NCBI GenBank assembly: GCA_017540545.1
Contig: JAFYAV010000002.1
Coordinates: 114,588 to 178,587 of the forward strand
DNA from: Candidatus Saccharimonadota bacterium
GTDB taxonomy: Bacteria > Patescibacteriota > Saccharimonadia > Saccharimonadales > Saccharimonadaceae
DNA length: 64,000 bases
Direction: 5' to 3'
This document shows, in pieces, positions 50,613 through 59,084 of the stretch (within the stretch, counting starts at the first letter, position 1; the number at the start of each line of letters is the position of its first letter). The notes under the pieces were generated by a model. It searched no databases. It was not told the origin of the DNA and saw nothing but the letters and a program-made list of their open reading frames with translations. The position numbers and the translations under genes were made by a program.

Positions 50613-51825
50613 CGTCATGCATATCGATCTCAACTCTTGCTTCGCCACTATCGAGCAACAATCTCGCCCCATGTTACGCGGCCGACCGGTCGCTATTACC
50701 AACCGCATCACGCCCAACGCTTGCATTATTGCCGCCAGCTACGAAGCTAAGGCAAAAGGCATCAAAGTCGGCATGCGCCGCCGTGAAGCCGAAGCTATCT
50801 GCAAGGACATTATTTTCGCCGAAACCGAACCCAGTAAATACATCTTCGTTCACGAAAAACTCAAACACATCATGCAGGATTATTCTTCCGACGTTGTCAT
50901 GAAATCCATCGATGAAGGTGTTATTAATCTCGCCGCCGCACCGCCACATATCAAAACGCGTAACCGCACCGAAATCGGCCGCGAAATCAAACGGCGCCTC
51001 CTTACAGAAGTCGGTGACTACATGCGCTGCAATGTCGGCATTGCTAGCAATCGCTTTCTCGCCAAACTCGCCGCCGAACTACATAAGCCCGATGGTCTTG
51101 ACGAAATTACACCAACAAACCAGCGCGCCATCTTCGCTACGCTCGAACTCACCGATCTCCCCGGCATCAATACGCGCATGGAACGTCGGCTAAATGCGGT
51201 TAATATTTTCACGCCACTCCAATTTCTCGACGCCGACGAGCAGACTCTCGTCAAACTCGTCTACAAAAGTATTGATGGCGCCAAATGGTATCAACGCCTG
51301 CGCGGCTTCGAAGTTGACGATTATGCAAGCGACATCAAATCCGTCGGCCGCCAATACGTTATGGAAAGCAGGGAACTCAGCAGAGAGGCAACTCGCGCAC
51401 GAATTCTGCATCTTTCTGAAGATGTGGGATACCGCCTACGCAGCAAAAACCTTTACGCACGCGGCATTTTCGTTTGGATCTACGGCTATGACGACGTCTA
51501 CTACCATAAATCCACTATCCTAAAACGCGCCATCGCTACCGACCGCGACATCTGCCGTGCTGCCAGCGAATTATTCAAGCAATTACCTAGCCCCGCCCGC
51601 ATCATTGGCGTTACATTGTATAAGCTCCAAAAACAGGCCGACCCGCAACTTGCTTTTTACCAAAGCCAAATCGACCGCGCGGAACACGTCTGTGCAGCCA
51701 TTGATAAAATCAACTATCGTTTTGGTGCTCGCAAAATCCACTCTGCCGCTTCGTGTGGCACCGAGCACGTCAAAACCAAAATCCCCTTCGGCTCAACTCG
51801 ATACCTCGACCATTCCATTACGTAA
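50605..51825 (+). CDS. Y-family DNA polymerase (DinB/ImuB-like)
   Basis: About 406 aa. The first carboxylate lies in MHIDLNSCFATIEQ, the catalytic pair in KSIDEGVINL, and the helix-hairpin-helix in LPGINTRMERRLN. Steric-gate region SCF and palm motifs suggest a working translesion polymerase rather than an inactive ImuB. The little-finger domain follows at about 235-350. Start taken at ATG 50605 (overlaps the preceding stop); GTG 50596 and ATG 50617 are alternatives. Confidence 0.88.
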   Translation: MNDVMHIDLNSCFATIEQQSRPMLRGRPVAITNRITPNACIIAASYEAKAKGIKVGMRRREAEAICKDIIFAETEPSKYIFVHEKLKHIMQDYSSDVVMKSIDEGVINLAAAPPHIKTRNRTEIGREIKRRLLTEVGDYMRCNVGIASNRFLAKLAAELHKPDGLDEITPTNQRAIFATLELTDLPGINTRMERRLNAVNIFTPLQFLDADEQTLVKLVYKSIDGAKWYQRLRGFEVDDYASDIKSVGRQYVMESRELSREATRARILHLSEDVGYRLRSKNLYARGIFVWIYGYDDVYYHKSTILKRAIATDRDICRAASELFKQLPSPARIIGVTLYKLQKQADPQLAFYQSQIDRAEHVCAAIDKINYRFGARKIHSAASCGTEHVKTKIPFGSTRYLDHSIT

Positions 51826-51849
51826 ACTACCAACTGAGGTCCCAGATGC

Positions 51850-51855
51850 TATAAT
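51850..51855 (+). promoter_or_regulatory. Extended -10 box (TGCTATAAT) of the DUF6056-like gene
   Basis: TATAAT with TGC in front, 9 nt before the GTG at 51865. Confidence 0.55.
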
Positions 51856-51864
51856 AAAACCATC

Positions 51865-53280
51865 GTGAAGAAGCAAAAAATCATCGCCGCTATTATCTAT
51901 GGGCTCATCATTCTATTCTTTGGCGCCGAAATGCTCATGAAGCCAATTTCTGGCGAAGACGCACACCAAGCCAAATGTATTGCTAAAGCCGAGACACTTG
52001 AAGCCTACAATGCCTGCATCCGCGACAGCTTAAATTACATCCCACGACTCGGGCAAACCATCCACATCATGATCATCCCATCTTTCACTACAATGCCGAG
52101 CTTTGGTTTAAACACTTTGTTCCGCCTCATTAACTCACTCATGTGTGTTGGTATTATCTATATGATTGTCCTATTGGCGCACGGCGAAAGGCCGAAGCTA
52201 TGCTACCGCGACGCCATCACTGCCGCACTCACCACAATTGGGCTCCTACTATCGGATTTCACTCAAATGTTCTTCTGTGGATTCTCCAACGTCCACAACT
52301 ATGTACCCGCCGTCTTCTTCGCACTCTTATTCTTCTATCAATGGTTTTATGGAAACGAAATACTCAAAAACAGCCAACATCGCGGCGCCCATCTCGCAAC
52401 ATTTATCATCTGCGCATTTTGCTTTAGTGCATCCCTGGAGCTCAATCCATTCATCGCATTTGCTATGATTATCGGCGGTTCCATTATTGCCGTTATTCGC
52501 AAAGTTAAAACCAAAAAAATCCGCGAATACCTACGCGACCATCTTCCCGCGCTAATTGGCATTTTATTAGGCTTCATTATGCAATATGTCATTGGCCACG
52601 GCTTTGCGGCCACCATTGGTCGTTCGGGCAATTATCTTTCCTCTTCCAAAATCAGCGACCTATGGAACGATCCCGCCAACGCAATTCCGCGCTTCTTTAG
52701 CAACATGGTCGCAAATTATTCTCACTATTTACCGTTTCTGTTTATCGCTACCGTTGCGCTGGTAGTTATTTACCGCCAACGTCGCCGCGACACGCGCGTC
52801 AAGCTATTCTCCGCCATTATTGTCTATGCGCTCATTTACATCGCCGGGTGTTTTACTTTCGATTCTATCATGTGGCGCATCACGGCGAGTGTATTTTGCC
52901 TACTCCTCGTACCTGGCACCTTCCTTATCTCCGAAATTGCATCACAACTCAATCAAAAGTGCAACATGGCATGCGCAATGGTCGTAATACTATTACTGTC
53001 CACTATGAGTATCGATAACATTTCCTATCACATCCAAACCAACGCGATTATCAAGGATATCCTCGAACAAACCGCTTCACTTGAATGCTTATCCTTAACA
53101 TATATAAACGAGCATCACATCCCGACCAGTTCGTTGTTCTATAAATTCAAACACCCCGAAAACTCGTTCTCCTATACCAATGAAGATTGGTATAACCATA
53201 ACTACCTCGTCGATGGATATGTACGCTATCCAATCAAGGATAATTGCCAGACACCACAAACAAACACGGAGGATAAATAA
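51865..53280 (+). CDS. Polytopic membrane protein, DUF6056-like
   Basis: 471 aa with about ten TM helices. An extracellular loop after TM1 (GEDAHQAKCIAKAETLEAYN) is followed by the MPSFGLNTLFRLINSLM stretch and GFSNVHNYVPAVFFALLFF, which recall DUF6056 and other GT-C-like membrane proteins. Function unknown. GTG start; the last base of its stop is shared with the polA start. Confidence 0.65.
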   Translation: MKKQKIIAAIIYGLIILFFGAEMLMKPISGEDAHQAKCIAKAETLEAYNACIRDSLNYIPRLGQTIHIMIIPSFTTMPSFGLNTLFRLINSLMCVGIIYMIVLLAHGERPKLCYRDAITAALTTIGLLLSDFTQMFFCGFSNVHNYVPAVFFALLFFYQWFYGNEILKNSQHRGAHLATFIICAFCFSASLELNPFIAFAMIIGGSIIAVIRKVKTKKIREYLRDHLPALIGILLGFIMQYVIGHGFAATIGRSGNYLSSSKISDLWNDPANAIPRFFSNMVANYSHYLPFLFIATVALVVIYRQRRRDTRVKLFSAIIVYALIYIAGCFTFDSIMWRITASVFCLLLVPGTFLISEIASQLNQKCNMACAMVVILLLSTMSIDNISYHIQTNAIIKDILEQTASLECLSLTYINEHHIPTSSLFYKFKHPENSFSYTNEDWYNHNYLVDGYVRYPIKDNCQTPQTNTEDK

Positions 53281-53996
53281 TGGATGAACGCGAAAATTTG
53301 ACAATTATTGACGGTAAGAGTGTATTTTACCGTGGCTATTATGCAATGGGTCACCTTTCACTCCCCGACGGCACACCAACTGGCGGCGTCTACGGCTTCG
53401 CCGCCATGCTTATTGAAATTATCGAAAAACTCCAACCAGAATATATTGCCGTAGCCTGGGATAAATCTAAAACTAACATCCGTAGCCGTCGCGCAATCTA
53501 CGCTGACTATAAAGCCAACCGTAAACCCGCCCCACCAGATTTCTATGCCCAAATTCCATATCTCATGGAACTTCTCGAAGCCTTCCATATTCCGCTTTAC
53601 GAATTTGACGATTATGAAGCCGACGACATTATCGGCACACTTGCAAAGAAGGCGCAAGCCGCCGATAAACGCGTCGAAATCATTTCCGGCGACCTCGACA
53701 TGCTCCAGATCGTTGATGATCATATTAAAATGTATCAACTTAAACGCGGCTTCTCCGACGTTGCCGAGTTCAACATTCCAGACGTTGAAGCTAAATATGG
53801 TCTCAAAAAAGCTCAATTTCTTGACCTTAAATCGCTCAAAGGCGATTCGTCAGATAATATCCCCGGCGTACCCGGCATCGGCGAGAGGGTGCCGTCAAGC
53901 TGCTTCAGGATTACGGCACGCTCGAAAATCTCTACGATCACATCGATGAAATTAGCGGAGCAACAGGGCAGAAACTCCGCGACGGCAAAAAACTAG
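53280..53996 (+). CDS. polA: DNA polymerase I, 5'-nuclease part (gene frameshifted)
   Basis: First part of polA: FEN1-like 5'-3' exonuclease with IIDGKSVFYRGYYAM, VAWDKSKTNIRS, FDDYEADDIIGTLA, SGDLDMLQIVDD and DSSDNIPGVPGIG. After GIGER (about 53882-53887, in GAGAGGGTG) the reading shifts to junk until a stop at 53996. In the +1-restored frame the text continues as GAVKLLQDYGTLENLYDHID, so one base is missing. Whether this is a real mutation or a sequencing error cannot be told. Overlaps the preceding stop by one base. Confidence 0.85.
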   Translation: MDERENLTIIDGKSVFYRGYYAMGHLSLPDGTPTGGVYGFAAMLIEIIEKLQPEYIAVAWDKSKTNIRSRRAIYADYKANRKPAPPDFYAQIPYLMELLEAFHIPLYEFDDYEADDIIGTLAKKAQAADKRVEIISGDLDMLQIVDDHIKMYQLKRGFSDVAEFNIPDVEAKYGLKKAQFLDLKSLKGDSSDNIPGVPGIGERVPSSCFRITARSKISTITSMKLAEQQGRNSATAKN

Positions 53997-54331
53997 CCTT
54001 CATTAGCAAGCAACTAGCTCAAATCAGATTCGATGCACCCGTCGACTTCGATCCAGATGCTACCAAACTGGCCGATTTTAGTCCCGAAAAAGTTATAGCC
54101 GGGCTAAAAAAGCTCCAATTCAACTCTCTTATCCGCAAATTTGTCAAATTATACCCCAACACTAACCTTAATGACCCTGTTGTAAAAAATACCACACCAC
54201 AAAAACCCAGTATTGTCAAAAATACAACACCGCAACCAGGCCAAATCCCTACCGACATTCTGCCACCACCCGCCGACGTTGAAGTAGAAATACCTGATAA
54301 TCTTTATCTTTCGCGCAACGTCAAAGCCGAT

Positions 54332-55729
54332 ATGCACGACAACCCCAAACTGGCTCAAGAAATCCTCGACGGTAAGCCATTCTGGGATCTTGGCCAGGTC
54401 GATTTTCTGCTTGATCCACTTGCGCGCAAAAATGACCAGATGAGTTTCATTGATCTTGGCGATCCTAAGGAGGATTATGTCAAGCAACGCCAACAACTTG
54501 CCGCCATTCCCAAACTTGAAGCTATTGCTACCGATTTTGACATGCCCCTCATTCCTGTTCTCTATAAAATGGAACGCACAGGCGTGGCCATCGCACCCGA
54601 ACGTTTCGATGCGCTTCGGCAAGAATTTTCCGCCGAAATCGCCGAACTAGAACAAAAAATCTACGCATTATCGGGCAAATCTTTTAATATCAACTCACCC
54701 ATCCAGCTATCGCAAGTTCTATTCGACGATCTCGGCCTCCCCACGCAGGGTATTAAAAAGACTCAACGCGCTTATTCTACTGGCGCCAAGGAGCTCGACA
54801 AGCTCCGTGGCCAACATGCAATCATTCCGCTCATTGAGCGCTATCGTGAAGTAGGGAAGTTGCTTAGTACCTACATCACGCCCCTACCGACTCTTGCCGA
54901 CCAAAATCATCGCATCCATACTACCTACACCCAAGACGTCACTGCAACCGGTCGTCTTTCTAGTATCAATCCAAATCTTCAGAACATCCCTGTGCGCAGC
55001 GAAGATGGCAAGCGTATCCGCGGTTGCTTTGTTGCTGAAGCAGGAAAAGTCTTTGTCTCCGCCGATTATGCCCAGTTCGAGCTTCGCCTCGCCGCCGCTC
55101 TGTCCAATGACCAAAAACTCATTGACGATTTTAACGCCGGTCTCGATATCCACACCAAGACCGCCGCCGATGCTTTCCATATCCCAATGGAACAAGTTAC
55201 TAAAGCTCAGCGCCGCGCCGCCAAAGTTATCAACTTTGGCATACTATACGGCATGAGCCCTAAAGGTTTATCTGACGCCGCCGACATGAGTTTCTATGAA
55301 GCTAAACAATTTATCGAACGCTACTTCGAGCTTCGCGCACCAATGCGCAAATATCTCGACGACACACTTGATTTTGGCCGTACGCATGGTTACGTCGAAA
55401 CTATGTTCGGTCGTCGCCGGCCGACACCAGACCTTGGCGCCCCCAATCGTCTCGTTCGCGCCGCCGCCGAACGTGCCGCCGCCAACATGCCAATCCAAGG
55501 CACCGAAGCTGACCTTATGAAGAAGGCCATGCTTGCCGTTGACGCTAGCCTTCCGCCAAACGCCAAGCTCATCCTCCAAGTCCACGACTCCATGATTATC
55601 GAATGCGACGAAGAAATTGCAAACGAAGTTGCCCAAATTCTCAAGAAAGCCATGGAGGGCGTTGCGCCAGAATTGCCAGTCAAACTCGCCGTCGACGTCA
55701 CTACGGGACACGACTGGGGCGAACTGTAA
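54332..55729 (+). CDS. polA: DNA polymerase I, polymerase part (gene frameshifted)
   Basis: Second part of polA; the true coding sequence continues from about 53888, ATG 54332 is only the first Met in this frame. The restored protein would be about 816 aa. Between the 5' nuclease and the polymerase lies a Pro/Thr linker with the repeat VKNTTPQ and only a vestige of the 3'-5' exonuclease domain (FWDLGQVDFLLDP), without its catalytic acidic motif. Polymerase motifs: TGRLSSINPNLQNIPVR, motif A DYAQFELR, motif B RRAAKVINFGILYGM, motif C QVHDSMIIE. In motif C the usual HDE is HDS. Confidence 0.88.
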   Translation: MHDNPKLAQEILDGKPFWDLGQVDFLLDPLARKNDQMSFIDLGDPKEDYVKQRQQLAAIPKLEAIATDFDMPLIPVLYKMERTGVAIAPERFDALRQEFSAEIAELEQKIYALSGKSFNINSPIQLSQVLFDDLGLPTQGIKKTQRAYSTGAKELDKLRGQHAIIPLIERYREVGKLLSTYITPLPTLADQNHRIHTTYTQDVTATGRLSSINPNLQNIPVRSEDGKRIRGCFVAEAGKVFVSADYAQFELRLAAALSNDQKLIDDFNAGLDIHTKTAADAFHIPMEQVTKAQRRAAKVINFGILYGMSPKGLSDAADMSFYEAKQFIERYFELRAPMRKYLDDTLDFGRTHGYVETMFGRRRPTPDLGAPNRLVRAAAERAAANMPIQGTEADLMKKAMLAVDASLPPNAKLILQVHDSMIIECDEEIANEVAQILKKAMEGVAPELPVKLAVDVTTGHDWGEL

Positions 55730-55744
55730 TTCGGCCACTTATGC

Positions 55745-55750
55745 TACAAT
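55745..55750 (+). promoter_or_regulatory. Extended -10 box (TGCTACAAT) of the aldolase fusion gene
   Basis: TACAAT ends 6 nt before the ATG at 55757. Confidence 0.7.
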
Positions 55751-55756
55751 AAAAGC

Positions 55757-57598
55757 ATGAGCAAGATTCTGATTGTCGGCAATGTTACAAAAGACGTCTA
55801 TTTGCGTCTAGACAACCGCCAAAACAATTTCGAGACCGATCAAAACGACATCAAGTGGTTAGATTTAGCTTTTGACGGCTCCACGCATAAGTACTACAAC
55901 CGCGTCTCTATTTATGGCGGCGCCAGCATTAGCCTCGAAGTTATGAAGCGCTTCGGTATCGATGCTAAAATTGCCGGAACTGATGCCGACTTTATCGACG
56001 GACAATTCGTTGCCAAAGACGCCGAGACTGTCTACCGTTACATTCTCTGCCAAGATCGTCACGTTAGTTATCTGAGTCCAAGCTCTTACAAGCAAACTGA
56101 ATGGCGTATTCCAGAAGAGGATGGCGAATGGCTCTACATCGACCGCAGCGCGAATTTATCACCAGAAGTTACCGAGGAAATCTTGCTTTATCTCGACGCG
56201 CACCGCACAGTCAAATTCGCTCTGTTTGTCGGCAAATACAGCAACGTCAATGCTATGCATATGCGCAAACTCATTGATCGAGCCGACCTAGTTATTGCCG
56301 ACATGAAGCTAAACTATAATGTCGAAAATCTCGTCATGATTACGCCGCACCACATAGAATACGCAAATGCTCGCGTACGTTGGCAACTAGAAGACCGCGT
56401 CGATCTTATGACGCATCTTAGTTCACATCTCACTATCGGCGCATCTGTTCTAGGTGCCATCATATTAGGCAAAAGTGCCAACGAAACGCTACTACTAGCT
56501 AGTACCAACATTGAACGCTCTATTCTAAGTGCTAGTTCCAACCTATCCACACTTGAAGAAGAAATTACTGACGATTATTATCGTATTGAAAAGCATATTC
56601 CAAAGGAGAAACTAATGAACGAAGTAGAAACTAATGCTAAAAAACTCGTAGCAACAGGGAAGGGTATTCTTGCCGCCGACGAATCAGGCGGCTCAATCCA
56701 TCGCAAATTCGAAACTATGAATATCCCCGACGACGAACAGCACCGCCGCGATTATCGCAACATTTTCTTCACTACGCCAGAACTCGAAAAATATGTCAAT
56801 GGTGTTATTCTCTTCGACGAGACGGCTCGCCAGCAATCCGACGACGGCCGCGATTTCGTCACTTATCTCTCTAGCAAAGGCATCATCCCCGGCATCAAGG
56901 TCGACCAAGGGCTCGAAGCTTTTGAGGGTTCCGACGAAAAATGGACCAAAGGTCTCGACGGTTTACCAACTCGCCTGACTGAGTATTATCAGATGGGCGC
57001 CCGTTTTGCCAAATGGCGTGCCGCCTTTGAAATTACCGACCACAGCCCAAGCGACATGGCCATTCGCAAGAATGCCGAAATTCTCGCTGAATACGCTCTT
57101 GATTGCCAAAATGCCGGAATCGTTCCAATTGTCGAGCCAGAAGTGGTCTACGATGGCGACTACCCAATCGAAAAGAATATTGAATGTACCAGCAAGATTC
57201 TCGACGCACTCTTTGAGGAACTTAAGAATAAGAACGTCAACCTTCGTGGTTGCATCTTGAAAGTCAACATGATACTTGCCGGCAAACGCTACCATACCCA
57301 ATCTACGCCAGCGGAAGTTGGCAAAGCTACCGCCGATGTGCTAAAAGCTCACGTTCCGGCCGAGCTCGCCGGCGTCGTCTTCCTTAGCGGCGGCCAAAGC
57401 GTTACGCAAGCTACCGAAAATCTCCAAGAAATCACCAATAATGGACCATTCCCGTGGCCAGTTACATTCTCGTATGCACGCGCCCTCCAAGACCCAGCCC
57501 TAAACGCCTGGAAGGGCGATAACGCAAATGCCGACGCGGCCCGCGCTGGCTTCCACGAACGCCTAGTTGCCAATTGCGAAGCGCTAATTAAAAAATAG
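55757..57598 (+). CDS. PfkB-like domain fused to class I fructose-bisphosphate aldolase
   Basis: 613 aa. Residues 1-285 have a ribokinase/PfkB fold (ILIVGNVTKDVYLRLD, SIYGGASISLEVMKRFGI), but the catalytic GAGD motif reads GASV (228-231), so the base is lost and kinase activity is unlikely. Residues 287-613 form a complete class I aldolase: KGILAADESGGSIHRKF, ILFDET, Schiff-base lysine K502 in CILKVNMILAG, and FLSGGQSVTQAT. An AAAGGAG sits 6 nt before the ATG of M287, a natural aldolase start, so aldolase alone may also be made. It cleaves fructose-1,6-bisphosphate in glycolysis. Confidence 0.92.
   Translation: MSKILIVGNVTKDVYLRLDNRQNNFETDQNDIKWLDLAFDGSTHKYYNRVSIYGGASISLEVMKRFGIDAKIAGTDADFIDGQFVAKDAETVYRYILCQDRHVSYLSPSSYKQTEWRIPEEDGEWLYIDRSANLSPEVTEEILLYLDAHRTVKFALFVGKYSNVNAMHMRKLIDRADLVIADMKLNYNVENLVMITPHHIEYANARVRWQLEDRVDLMTHLSSHLTIGASVLGAIILGKSANETLLLASTNIERSILSASSNLSTLEEEITDDYYRIEKHIPKEKLMNEVETNAKKLVATGKGILAADESGGSIHRKFETMNIPDDEQHRRDYRNIFFTTPELEKYVNGVILFDETARQQSDDGRDFVTYLSSKGIIPGIKVDQGLEAFEGSDEKWTKGLDGLPTRLTEYYQMGARFAKWRAAFEITDHSPSDMAIRKNAEILAEYALDCQNAGIVPIVEPEVVYDGDYPIEKNIECTSKILDALFEELKNKNVNLRGCILKVNMILAGKRYHTQSTPAEVGKATADVLKAHVPAELAGVVFLSGGQSVTQATENLQEITNNGPFPWPVTFSYARALQDPALNAWKGDNANADAARAGFHERLVANCEALIKK
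56602..56617 (+). promoter_or_regulatory. Internal ribosome-binding site for a stand-alone aldolase
   Basis: AAAGGAG (56602-56608), 6-nt spacer, ATG at 56615-56617 in frame with the fusion; it lies exactly at the domain junction. Confidence 0.65.
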
Positions 57599-57610
57599 AG
57601 GAGTAGAAAA

Positions 57611-58210
57611 ATGCAAAAAGAACAACCAACTAATACAGAGAAAACGCAAACGAGCTCCAAAACAGGTTGGGTTGCCGCAATTGTAATCTTTCTAGTTGCC
57701 GTTGGCGCTATCATTGGGCTCATTATTGGCACTCAAGGAGAGCTCTCCAAGAAAAACGAGGAAATCTCCAAACTTAAAAAAGATGTCGAAACGGCTGCCA
57801 ATAACCAAACCGATAAGGAAACAACCAATAATACCGATGGAGCAAATACTGAGCCAGCTAAGAGCACTCACTCTCTGGAAGGTTTCGACACAAAAATTGA
57901 AGGCGTCTTCAAACTTATTGGGAGTGAATCATACTTGTCATTTGAAAAAATGATCGTCTCAAAGGATGGTAAGTATATGTTCATCAAAGGAAAAGAAAAT
58001 GGCCTGCATGGTGGCGGCGGTCTTGCTCAATATTATCGATCGACCGATGAAGATGGCACCTGGAAGTTCTACGCTGGTGGCAACGGCATAACTGACTGTA
58101 GCAAATTCAACAAGGAGCAGATCGAAATCGCCAAGAAGTACGTTGAAGAAATTGATTTAATCGACGTCTGCATGGATGAGCTCGACACCAAAAAGATAAC
58201 CGACTTATAA
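57611..58210 (+). CDS. Membrane-anchored extracellular protein, unknown
   Basis: 199 aa: polar N-terminus, one TM helix (about 19-41), a coiled-coil stalk (ELSKKNEEISKLKKDVETA), a Thr/Asn-rich linker and a C-terminal domain of about 110 residues with two Cys (TDCSKF, DVCMDEL) likely forming a disulfide. GAGGAG lies 7-8 nt before the ATG, 12 nt after the aldolase stop, so co-transcribed. No family recognised. Confidence 0.7.
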   Translation: MQKEQPTNTEKTQTSSKTGWVAAIVIFLVAVGAIIGLIIGTQGELSKKNEEISKLKKDVETAANNQTDKETTNNTDGANTEPAKSTHSLEGFDTKIEGVFKLIGSESYLSFEKMIVSKDGKYMFIKGKENGLHGGGGLAQYYRSTDEDGTWKFYAGGNGITDCSKFNKEQIEIAKKYVEEIDLIDVCMDELDTKKITDL

Positions 58211-58228
58211 AACATAAATAACTACTCA

Positions 58229-58255
58229 AAAATCTCCCGCTATGCGGGAGATTTT
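58229..58255. terminator. Convergent bidirectional terminator
   Basis: AAAATCTCCCGC (58229-58240) pairs with GCGGGAGATTTT (58244-58255), loop TAT, A/T runs on both sides. Confidence 0.85.
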
Positions 58256-58274
58256 CTGAAACAAGTTTAACTGT

Positions 58275-58952
58275 TTAGTCTTTCTTCTCCTCGGAAGGCG
58301 CTTCTGCAGCGGCTTCGGCTTCGGCGGCACGGGCTTCTTCGGCGGCCTTATCGGCCTCAGCCTCGGCCTCGCGCTCAGCGGCTTCTTGTGCTGGGTCGTA
58401 AACGTTGGCGACGGCAGATTCTGGGTCGAGCTCTTTGTCGGCAAGCTCTACGCCTTTCGGCAACTTCAAATCGGCCACAGTAATGCCATCCTCAATAGTC
58501 TTTAGACCAGATGCATCAACTTCGATAGACTCCGGCAAATCGGCCGGCTTAGCCTTAACATCGATTTCTTCCATAACCTGCAAAATAGCAAGATGAGCCT
58601 TGCTGGCGTCAGACGTCTCAAAGTTCACAATCTCGATTGGTGCAGTTGCTTCGACAACCTGGTCAGCAGAAATAGCCTGGAATTCAATATTCATAATTGT
58701 ACGCTTAACTGGGTCGAGATGAACAACCTTCACGAGCGCCATCTGCTTCTTGCCGGCAATATCGAGATCAATTGGGGAGTGATACCCCGCGCTCAACAAT
58801 ACCTTCTCAGTCTCGTTGTATGACGATTGCGTCAAAACCGGCTCGTTCTTGCCGTCGAAAACGACCGACGGAATTATGCCTTGATCGCGCAAAACCTTTA
58901 CTTTTTTACCAGTCAACTCGCGCTTTGCGAGAGACAATTTATCTTCGCTCAT
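58275..58952 (-). CDS. rplY: 50S ribosomal protein L25/CTC family
   Basis: 225 aa. The N-terminal L25 5S-rRNA-binding domain (LSLAKRELTGKKVKVLRDQG, IPSVVFDGK, HLDPVKRTIMNIEFQ) is followed by the TL5/CTC C-terminal domain (APIEIVNFE, LPESIEVDASGL, IEDGITVADLKLPKGVEL) and an Ala/Glu-rich tail (EREAEAEADKAAEEARAAEA). It binds 5S rRNA in the large subunit. Confidence 0.93.
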   Translation of the reverse strand: MSEDKLSLAKRELTGKKVKVLRDQGIIPSVVFDGKNEPVLTQSSYNETEKVLLSAGYHSPIDLDIAGKKQMALVKVVHLDPVKRTIMNIEFQAISADQVVEATAPIEIVNFETSDASKAHLAILQVMEEIDVKAKPADLPESIEVDASGLKTIEDGITVADLKLPKGVELADKELDPESAVANVYDPAQEAAEREAEAEADKAAEEARAAEAEAAAEAPSEEKKD

Positions 58953-59030
58953 AAAACATTATTTCCTATTTTTATCCTTGTGCATATTTTACCCTAAACA
59001 ACAGGGGATGACAAGCGTAAGCATCTAGGA

Positions 59031-59036
59031 TATTAT
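59031..59036 (+). promoter_or_regulatory. -10 box (TATTAT) of a leaderless mini-ORF
   Basis: Ends 6 nt before the ATG at 59043. Confidence 0.5.
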
Positions 59037-59042
59037 CTCTAT

Positions 59043-59084
59043 ATGGACGAACCTAAAAACAGTAGGCAAATCGTTTCGCCATGA
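59043..59084 (+). CDS. 13-codon leaderless mini-ORF coupled to the next gene
   Basis: MDEPKNSRQIVSP and stop. With -10 TATTAT 6 nt upstream it would start at the mRNA 5' end, and its TGA overlaps the next ATG (ATGA 59081-59084). The main gene has no ribosome site of its own, so this peptide probably delivers ribosomes to it. Confidence 0.5.
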   Translation: MDEPKNSRQIVSP

